Origin: Chamaelirium japonicum
Lineage: Eukaryota; Streptophyta; Magnoliopsida; Liliales; Melanthiaceae
Direction of reading: 5' to 3'
DNA length: 64,000 nucleotides
Assembly (NCBI GenBank): GCA_947650365.1
Contig: OX393549.1
Location: 95,907,514 to 95,971,513, forward strand
Shown: piece by piece, positions 55,871 through 64,000 of the stretch
How the letters are laid out: every line of letters begins with the position of its first letter
How positions within the stretch are numbered: the stretch's first letter is position 1
The notes under the pieces: model-generated
Seen by the model: the letters and a program-made list of their open reading frames with translations, nothing else
What the model was told of the DNA's origin: nothing
Database searches by the model: none
Made by a program: the position numbers and the translations under genes

Positions 55871-56699
55871 CAAACAAGAGGCCGAGTGGGCCTATCCCCA
55901 AGAGGGGCCCACCCGGTCCCCTTCTCGAGTCCGAACCCCTTAAGGGGTGGCCAGCCATGCAAGAAAAGGAAGAAAGAAAAGAAAGGAAAAAGAAAGAAAA
56001 GGGAAGAAAATAAGAAAAAGGAAAGAAATACCGCCATGCGCGGGGGGAGGTTGCGTATGACGTCTACATAAGCGTAGATCTGTGCCGATCCCTCGATCCG
56101 ACGGACAAAAAACAAAGACGGGTCGCCATCGACTTTATGTACAAGAATCAAATAAATTCAAAGAGGATTGAGCCATAACTACTCCGCTAGAAAAGGATGG
56201 CAAATAAATATTTATTCCACTCTTCAATGGAAGAATAAATCTTGGGTAATTATGGGAGAGATATTAAAGGGATTCAAATAAACTTTCTCATATCTCTCCC
56301 CTCCCCCCTTCACCTATAAATAGAGAGTGAGGGGGGAAGACTCAAGGGTCGAAAGCTGAAGAAGAAAAGGCTCTGCAAAAAGGAGCTCCAACGCTTAAAG
56401 ACCGAAGGCTTCACGAGACATGGCAAGCGCGTCCTACGGGAACGCTTAGCCCATCAAGTCCTCATCAAAGCAGAAGCCTTGCACTCGAAGATCAAAGCTT
56501 CGACTCCTCGCACGAAGAAGAAAGCTTGGAGAAGAAGGCCCGACGTCGTCATCATCCCGACGTCTCCAACGATCTTCATCAACTCCGAAGACGCCATAAG
56601 CAAAGGCCGGAGAAGAAGATCGAAGCCGACAACACCCCGTCGTTTTCAACAAAGGCGTCGACTCCTCGCACGAAGAATAAAGCTTGGAGAAGAAGGCCA

Positions 56700-57345
56700 G
56701 AAGCCTGTACTACCCCAGCCGTCTTCATCAACAAAAGCGGACGCTACAACCGTCGCACGAAGACCGATGCTACCCCCGCCGTCTTCATCAACGAAAGCCG
56801 ACGCTACAACCGTCGCACGGAGATCGGTGCTACCCCCACCGTCTTCAAAAGAAGCCTTCGACTCTGATCACACCAAAGAAGCTCGGAGAAGAAGAGAAGT
56901 CAAGTAGACACTACAACCGTTGCACGGAGATCGATGCTACCCCCGCCCACTTCAAAAGAAGCCTTCGACTCCGATCACGCCAAAGAAGCCCGGAGAAGAA
57001 GAGAAGTCAAGTCGACGCTACAACCGTCACACGAAGATTGGTGCTACCCCGCCGTCTTCAAAAGAAGCCTTCGACTCCGATCACGCCAAAGAAGCCCGGA
57101 GAAGAAGAGAAGTCAAGCCAACGCTACAACTGTCGCACGGAGATCGGTGCTACCTCTACCGTCTTCAAAATAAGCCTTCGACTCCGATCACGCCAAAAAA
57201 GCCCGAAAAGAAGAGAAGCAAGGCCGACGCTACAACCGTCGCACGGAGATCGATGCTACACCTGCCATCTCCAAAAGAGGCCCTCAACTCCGATCACGCC
57301 AAAATAGCCCGGAGAAGAAGAGAAGTCAAAGCCGACGCTACAACC
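56700..57345 (-). repeat. ~93-bp tandem array of solo LTR 3
   Basis: About six or seven units, each with CTACAACCGTCGCACGGAGA, TTCAAAAGAAGCCTTCGACT and GCCAAAGAAGCCCGGAGAAG. Confidence 0.85.
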
Positions 57346-58335
57346 GTCGTCACCAAAATAAAGCCTAAACAATAAAGAAGACTCGAAGATATCGTCATCG
57401 TCATTCAAGGTGAAGTTCAAGCAAAAGCCCAAAGCCAAGCAAAGCAAGAGCTATACCCGCGCTAAAGCCACGCAAGTGCTGAAGCCAAGCAACTACGAAG
57501 GATCACGAGCAAAGCAACGCACTAGCCGATACGACGCGATGTCCGGGAGAACGAAAGCACCGCAAGCCTCTACACCTTCTACGTTCAAGAGCTATACGCC
57601 AAATCTACGCCGACGCCAGAGCTACGCCACAGCAACGTCGGAGCCAGACGCAAGAAGCTAAAGTCAAAACTAAAGCTAAGCCAAAACCAGACGCAATAAG
57701 CCAAAAGCTAAAGCCAGAGCAAAGCCAAAGTTACGCCCGCGCTAAAGCCACGCAACTACGAAGGATCACGAGTAAAGCAACGCACTTCTAGCCAATACGA
57801 CGTGAAGTCCGGAAGAATGAAAGCATCGCAAGTCTCTACCCTTTCTATGTTCAAGTGCTAAACGCCAAAGCTACACTGACGCTAGAGCTACACCAAAGCA
57901 AAGCCAGAGCCAGACGCCCGAAGCAAAAAACCGAAAGTAAAAGCACGATCGACACCGCGAACCGACGATCAAGGACGCCGAGGTCTAGCAAGGAGCGAGA
58001 AAAACACGAAGACCGAGGAACGAAGCCAAAAACCCCCTAGCCGAGAAAGCACGAAGCACGGAAGGGACAACAGCAACGGCCGATACTTCTTAGCCTCTCA
58101 AGAAACCCTCACCCTGTAAAGACCTCTGTCCTGGGCAACCCCTTCAGAGCTCTCGCACGAATACCATGTGGAGACGCGGATCAAAGGGACCCTCCAGAGG
58201 ATCTCTCCCACAATCTTCTGATCAAATATTCGCCGGACCCGGCTCACCACCCCCAAGTCCCCGGGTCCCGGCTTCTGTAATCTTCGTGTGCTTGCAATAA
58301 AGACGACCCGGATCTTTTTCTGCGCATACACACAT

Positions 58336-60020
58336 GTTAGCCACCTTACAAGAACCTCCTCAAATTGCATATCCATACCATTGTAGTAGTCTATCCACGG
58401 TATCATCTACCAATGCAATTCCTACCACCACAAGTTTAGAATACAGTCTCATCATACAGTAAGTTACCAATGCAATTCCTACCACTGCAGGGTTATGAGC
58501 GCATGCAAGTCAAGGGCCTCAAATAACTTGGTTACATATTTGCCAAAGATTTCCACAAAGTCAACATTCAAAATAAAAAAGTACAAAATGACCATGTTTA
58601 ACATTTTGCCACTATGTCATGTGTAGTTGGCCACGGTAGGAAATAATCGCACTGGGACAACTATAGTTGACTATTGACCTTATTTGACTATATTGAATCT
58701 GCCCAACGCTTCTAATACACATTGTGCCAAAAAATCAAAAAGGGAACTCATTTTCTTGAACCCACATCCTCCTCACATTCTGCACTTATCACACACTGCG
58801 ATGAAACCAAATGACACTTAACGATACGTGTGCATAGAACAAAAACCCTCCTCATTGCTGAACATTCTAAGCATACAACAATGCTGGTCTAACTGTCATT
58901 ACAGAAGTCTCCAATAAGTCCTAGAAACAAACAACGATCCATTAGCACCTCCCCCTTCCTCACAGAACTATAATTCCATTAGTGATCTTTGAATCAATCT
59001 CTTAGTTCCATGATAAAGGATATCGTAGATGGATAAACTGATGACAAGAGGTCACTATAAATCATTTAAGTCTTTGATGGGCACATTTTATCTCCATTCC
59101 ACAGTTTTTGTTAAACTGATTTCATTAAACAATGCACTTCCACATATTTCAGAATCACCCTTCTATATACCATGTTTTACGAATATGCATTCAAACCTAT
59201 CCTCATGCAATCAATTAACACTATACGACCTGCAGAAAACATACATCAAGGCAAGTAAAAACATGAGCAGGTAGTTCAGTTCAGCTATAAAAACTGCAAA
59301 AAGATAAAGAGTTTAACCCATCCAAAGGTATTTCAGAAAAGCTATTTCATTGTGGCCTACATGTCATTAATATGATCTTAGCAAAACCTTAGATCACATC
59401 TTCCTTTACCTGATGTTCTTCCTAAGAAAACAGCAGCAATGCACCTTCATGATTGCTTTATCCAAGACAATAGCAAACAAGTGTAAGTTCTATCATCTTC
59501 TAGGTTTATTCATCAATTCCCTAAGGAAATATTGAGCCACTGTTTAATCAAATTAAATAATCCAAGCCTTTCTCCATTGCATCTATCATAAGTTAATAGA
59601 TCAAGTGTAACTCATAAGTTTACTATAACTAACCAAACTATTCCAGTGTTTGAGCTAATAATGCCAAGCTCTACACGTTCTTCCTCTTAAATTGACCCCT
59701 TATTGTTTTAAGAATAAGGTATCTCAACTATAGTTTTCAAAACGGTGAACATGCACGATCTTTAATTTGGCAATTCTTAAATTGACCCCTTTCAAGTACT
59801 CGTTAAATTGAAAAGGGATTATTCCAAATCGACCCGTGAAAACATGCCTTCCAGCGTATTAAACCCTGCAAATTCACAATTTGCATATCGACCCTCACAA
59901 ACATAAAGTTTTACATACCAATCTCATGGTTAGCATCTGTCAACAAAGGACGACTTTACTATATCAACGCATAACATGAGATCCAAATGACTATTTAACC
60001 CATGATCACTTAACCCCATA
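58336..60020. other. Upstream NRPC2 intron, nothing recognised
   Basis: AT-rich with short frames only. No conserved RPC2 residue block on the minus strand. Confidence 0.5.
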
Positions 60021-60024
60021 TTTG

Positions 60025-60525
60025 TTGGACTCTTCCCCAAAGTCATCACCCACCAATGTTCATCACAGAACCACCAACCATCAATGTCACATCACCTAAT
60101 GCCATCGTCCACCTCAATCATTCCCATCACCACCCACGGGCCACGGCACATTGCACCATCAAACATCAATACTACTGACCACCGCCAACCCTACAACTAC
60201 CACCACCCACCCCCAACCCCACAACCACCACCGCTCACCATCTGACAACACCTATCAACCATTACCCACCGCCTACCACTACCATACCTATACCAAGTTA
60301 CCAACCACCATTCACCAACCATCACAAGACAACCTACTACCTACCACTAGCACTACCCACTGCCAAGCTTTCACTAACACCACTGCACATCACTAGCTAC
60401 GCACCGCTAATCTCCATAGCCAATATTTTCCATCGCCCACCACAACCAATGTCCACTGCCCACCGCACAACCACCACTACCCATGCCCACCACCACCCAC
60501 CACCATCACTGCCCCGCTACTACTT
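60025..60525. repeat. CCA/ACC-rich low-complexity tract
   Basis: About 500 bp of irregular ACCACC, CCAACC and CATCACC runs. Threonine/proline/histidine frames arise from the bias and are not taken as genes. Confidence 0.75.
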
Positions 60526-60599
60526 TGAATTAGACGTTAGCTACCCTCAGGGGTGAACCTGCACAACTTAAGAAGATTGCAGGGGTAGACATGCAAATA

Positions 60600-60770
60600 G
60601 TTTTATAAATTAGTCTATGTCGAGTCATGCCAGCTGGTACGACTCGGTCCCGATCAAAACCAACTGGCACCCAAGCCGAAATCGAAATAGCGTTTGTATC
60701 GGTTGATACATGGACAAATAGGTCGGTATCAGTCAAGTCAACCAGGTATCGACCAATTTCGCCTCAGGTG
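60600..60770. mobile_element. Fragment of ACCGGT-type MITE
   Basis: Scattered GGTACGACTCGGT, TATCGGTTGATAC and GGTCGGTATC motifs, like the subterminal zones of 54688-55452. A matching end (GTTTTAAACCTTAGG) is at about 62389-62403, so an old copy may have been split by later insertions. Confidence 0.35.
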
Positions 60771-60795
60771 GCCATGTGAGTGGGGCTTTTTGGGG

Positions 60796-61218
60796 CTATA
60801 TATATATATGGGTCAGGATCGGATGACCCAGCAATTTTTGACCCAGCAAATAACCCAGCACCCTTTGATGCACCTAGAGGTTTTAGAATGGACTGATTTT
60901 TTGTAGGCATGTTGTCTATGGTTGGTATGTTGATCATCCTCACAAAAAATCAGCCCATTCTAAAACCTCTAGGTGCATCAAATGCGCTATTCAAATCAAC
61001 GGTTAAAGTTGACAGTCAAAAACCGTTGATTTGATGAGCGCATTTGATGCACCTAGAGGTTTTAGAATAGGCTGTTTTTTGTGAGGATGATCAACATACT
61101 ATAGACAACATGCCTACCAAAAATCAACCCATTCTAAAACCTCTAGGTGCATCAAAGGGTGATGGGTTATTGCTGGGTCAAAATTTGTTGGGTCAGCCGA
61201 TCCCGACCCTATATATAT
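60796..61218. mobile_element. Second foldback MITE with double-hairpin arms, in TA repeat
   Basis: (TA)n, core 60810-61210, (TA)n. The outer ends GGGTCAGGATCGG and CCGATCCCGACCC are inverted. Each arm holds its own inverted pair GATGCACCTAGAGGTTTTAG / CTAAAACCTCTAGGTGCATC around a GGATGATCAACATAC-containing loop. The centre is near 61010. It has the same architecture as 40733-41266 but unrelated sequence. Confidence 0.85.
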
Positions 61219-61329
61219 TTATCTATCTTGTCCTTTGGCCTCAAAGGTCTGGCAAGATATTTATTGTCAATATCAGCTTTGTAACACCTGAAATATTCCG
61301 TACGAAATATATCTCACTATAATGAAGCC

Positions 61330-61750
61330 TAGGGGTGCACACGGTTCGGTTTGGACCGGTTCCGAGATGAACCAAGAACCAAACCGGTCCTAACTGTTCT
61401 CAAATTTTTGGAACCAGAACCGGACCGTGGGAGCATGGAACCGGACCGGACCAAACCATATAAAACCGGTTCGGTTCGGTTCTGCGGTTCCATTAGTTTT
61501 TTGTGCACCCTTAGAAGTTAGAATAGGTCCATCATTGGAGCATGGAATGCATTATGCATATACATGAACTGGTTCGGTTCGGTTCGGTTCGGATAACTGG
61601 CACCCAGAACCGGGAGCCGAACCAGTTCCCTACGGTTCTACACTTTGGGAACCAAAACCAAACCAATCCTGCTAGAAACCGAACCAAACCGTACGGTTCG
61701 GCCTGGTTTGGTTCGGTTCTCCAGTTCCACCGGTTTTCTATGCACCCCTA
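61330..61750. mobile_element. hAT MITE, TAGGGGTGCACACGG termini
   Basis: A perfect 8-bp duplication ATGAAGCC flanks it (61322-61329 and 61751-61758). The ends are TAGGGGTGCA and TGCACCCCTA. The interior is almost wholly GGTTCGGTTCGG / CCGAACC motifs. A third TGCACCCTTAG-like block at about 61503 hints at a compound or shortened element. Confidence 0.93.
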
Positions 61751-61759
61751 ATGAAGCCT

Positions 61760-63400
61760 TGTTCATGACCAAGGGATCCTCTTGGTTGTATTATCCTTGG
61801 TCAACAACTCAACATTGACTGCTACAATAGCATTTTGACCATTGAAATATTCGGATATCAACATCTCTCTTCAGTTTAGAGAGTACACCATACCGAGAAT
61901 CTGATTGTCCGAGAAACTCAGACAGCATGATTCTAAAAAGTGGCTTCTATGGATAGTACAATTGCTGAGAAATAATACACACTCTAATGTTTAAGTTTGT
62001 TGTAGAAAAGTGTATTTTATTCCTTGCAAGGAATTCACCAACTAAATCCAGTCTTTTATTCCTTGCCAGCAATTCATCAGCTAAATCTAGCCTTTTCACT
62101 TCCCAATAAAGGCTAGTAGAAGACATTTGACCAAATATCTTAGGAAAAGTGATGTTTGCCTATACCCAATTATAGTGGGAGGGAAACAACCAAATAAGTA
62201 CTTAGCAACACATTCATCAAGAGATTCACTAATTTTTACGGAAATAGTTGAATTGCATCAGAATTCTTCCTGCGTCAGAAAACTAAACAAGCAAATTTTT
62301 TATAACTTTTTCAGATTTTTTAGAATTTTTTTAAATTATTTGAATATTTAAAAAATAGAGACCAATACCGGCACCGACCGATATTCGTGTTTTAAACCTT
62401 AGGCAGCGGGTGGGCCGGTAGATGTGGATATTTTTACGAGAAACGTCTCACGGAGGCAATTTGTCTGTGTCTGTATTGAGATTGAAACATCAAGACCTTT
62501 ATAATAAAGCTTATGGATAGATGGTCCCAATTTTACTTTTCGGTAGGCATTTCAATCCCTTTATTTGTTACGCATGTACTCTTGTTGGCCATCTTCACAA
62601 TTCTTATAAATTTTGTGTCTCCCTCAAGCATGGTAACTGGAGATCGAGTGGGTCCTCTAGTTCACTATGCTTCTCCACTACGTTCTAAACCCATTTGGTT
62701 CCAAATTTGCCTAAGGATTCTAATTCAAACTAGGGATGGGTGGTCGTTCACCCACGGCGGAGGAGGAGGAAGCTGGATTCTCATTCATTGACGATCAAGG
62801 CAGTTTGTTGCCTTAACAACACTAAGACATGATTTTCTGATTTATTTTAAAAAAAAAAACTTTCAAAACGTAGATCGGATAAATTTAACGAAATGAAGAT
62901 CGGATAAATTCAACGATTGATCCCCAAATCCGATGTAAGAAGATCAAATATTGATAAAAATTGATAATCTTACACCATCATATTATCAATTAAACAACTA
63001 TAAATGAAATAATTACAAGAAATCTAAGACTTACGTTTTTGGTATGTTGGGCAAGAAAGCTTCATATGAACCAATGAAAGATTTGATGCGCTTTTCATTC
63101 ATTTGATCTCCACAGATTGGTGTTAGATGGTAGATGTAACAACCCAAATAATTTTCAAAGAAAATAATGCCGAAGAAATCAAATGGGCTGGTCAAAGGGA
63201 TTTAGGTTTACGATTTGATAGTGTTGCGTTATGTAGAACCCGATGGTACTAGTTAGCATATTTATTTTGGGAGCCTCAGCAATTTGGTTCGCCGGTAAGG
63301 GACCCTCCCCACAAGGGGGATGCAATTCCAAGCTGGGCCAAAGTTCTTGCCCATTGTACATAATATGTATCTTTCGGTGTATTTTTCATTAGTTCTTTAT
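61760..63400. other. Upstream NRPC2 intron, nothing certain
   Basis: AT-rich. A minus-strand exon-like stretch ending in a GTAAGT donor at about 63030 (CGDQMNEKRIKSFIGSYEAF) does not match any RPC2 segment and is not called. Confidence 0.4.
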
Positions 63401-63506
63401 CAACCGAAACCATAGTTACCAAGTCGGGAAACGGAAAAAAAAAACAGCAAGGGAAAAAATCGGAAAGATACGACAAAAACGAGAAAAAAAAAATGGGAAA
63501 ACATTT

Positions 63507-63580
63507 TTACTTCTGTAATCTGTATAGATTGAAAACATTTTTAATTCTGTTACTTCTGTAATCTGTATAGATTGAAAACG
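63507..63580. repeat. 30-bp direct repeat
   Basis: TTACTTCTGTAATCTGTATA followed by GATTGAAAAC occurs twice with 43-bp spacing. Confidence 0.75.
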
Positions 63581-63769
63581 TTTTTTTTTTACTGCAGTGG
63601 AATATGGAAGATGAAGGAAAAACTGAAAGATAGAGAAAGATGGAATCATGAAAAAAGAGAATTAAAAGGGAATAAAGAAAAGAGACAGAGAAGAAAAAAA
63701 AAAAAAAGCAAACCTAGCAGCTTTGTGCCTCCAAGAAAAGCATTGAAAGAAGCAAACTAGAGCCTCTTG

Positions 63770-64000
63770 CAGTCACCGCTCTCACAGTCTCACAGAAACA
63801 TGTGCAAAATCTGCAAATCTGCTCCTTTGTGGCTCCAGCTCCCTCTCTCGCAGTGCTCCTCCACAGCTCCGCCTCCCTCTCTCGCAGACGCCTTCTGCCG
63901 GGATTGCAGAAGCCTCTCGGGTCGCGCAGATGAAAAAGCCCTAATCTCCTCCGCGGCTCTGCCTCCCTCTCTCGCAGTGCTCCTCCGCGACTCCGCCTCC
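63770..64000. other. CT/GC-rich tract with repeated CTCCCTCTCTCGCAG
   Basis: CTCCCTCTCTCGCAG occurs three times (near 63839, 63873 and 63965) together with GCTCCTCCRCRRCTCCGCC blocks. On the minus strand GATTAGGGCTTTTTCATC resembles plant 5' UTR sequence. It may be part of a further element or an untranslated exon beyond the window; not resolved. Confidence 0.4.

Larger units (their letters stand above)
55569..58330 (-). mobile_element. Solo LTR, copy 3
   Basis: On the minus strand it runs TGTATGCGCAG...GTGCCTACA, 2,762 bp, with an exact duplication CACAT (55564-55568 and 58331-58335). The TATA box is at 56314-56323 (minus). It contains a ~93-bp array at about 56700-57340 and five units of the 56-bp 3' VNTR at 55575-55870. 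Long plus-strand frames here (55585-56013, 56479-57375) are read-throughs of these arrays. Confidence 0.95.

Noticed and set aside
55585..56013. 142-162 codon plus-strand frames rich in ACTNAEANPTR-like repeats
   Set aside because: Translation of the 56-bp LTR VNTR and polypurine tract, on the antisense strand of the LTR.
56479..57375. Frames of 113-207 codons
   Set aside because: Translation of the 93-bp array in solo LTR 3.
60151..60396. Threonine/histidine-rich 81-codon gene
   Set aside because: Low-complexity CCA-rich DNA; frame open by composition only.
63020..63125. Exon-like minus-strand segment with GTAAGT donor
   Set aside because: The peptide does not match any part of RPC2 and no acceptor-linked neighbour exists.
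63770..64000. NRPC2 promoter and first exon
   Set aside because: No initiator codon with the RPC2 N-terminus is seen, and all expected N-terminal exons between here and 40416 are missing.

Overview
This is plant nuclear DNA, most likely an angiosperm. Plant-type hAT (DUF659), chromovirus-like Ty3/gypsy and L1-type LINE sequences are present, together with plant-style splice sites. The only host gene I can recognise is on the minus strand: seven consecutive exons of NRPC2 (RPC2), the second-largest subunit of RNA polymerase III. They encode 211 residues without a gap, running from the lobe/protrusion region to the fork domain. The 5' and 3' ends of the gene are outside the window. The species cannot be named from sequence alone. 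The very long, TE-filled introns and many hAT elements would fit an early-diverging angiosperm or basal eudicot, but that is a guess.

The exons sit in three tight clusters: 40366-40416 + 40187-40285; 22439-22498 + 22263-22352; and 3505-3609 + 3308-3418 + 3073-3189. Introns inside a cluster are 80-118 bp. The introns between clusters are about 17.7 kb and 18.7 kb. The intron upstream of the first cluster is more than 23 kb with no exon seen, and the one downstream of the last cluster exceeds 3 kb. Almost everything else in the window is transposable-element sequence inside these introns.

Intron at 3610-22262: a hAT-type MITE with internal 160-bp repeats (5044-6514). Next comes a minus-strand gypsy remnant split by a short non-autonomous LTR element (LTRs 6731-7340 and 13543-14143). 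That element contains a hAT with a decayed DUF659 transposase (7381-12357), which contains a MITE (10251-11633), which contains another MITE. Two copies of a 'GAAAC' MITE family lie at 16826-17545 and 20582-21295. Intron at 22499-40186: a GC-rich minisatellite (24300-25545) split by a MITE, a 2-3 kb solo LTR (25816-34697) split by a nearly intact LINE (27617-33370), an unrecognised minus-strand ORF with its own TATA box (35168-35752), hAT fragments (36800-37830) and the third 'GAAAC' MITE (38121-38836).

Upstream intron (40417-64000): a foldback element between TA microsatellites, an old LINE 3' fragment ending in poly(A) at 44045, and a plus-strand gypsy gag-pol pseudogene. The gypsy reading frame resumes after each of several inserted elements (44352-45186, 46529-47092, 47221-47594, solo LTR 48247-50308, 50748-51482). 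Further right are a third solo LTR (55569-58330, minus), a CCA-rich tract, a second foldback (60796-61218) and a TAGGGGTG-type MITE (61330-61750). Most boundaries rest on target-site duplications read directly from the sequence: 5 bp for LTRs, 8 bp for hATs and 15 bp for the LINE.
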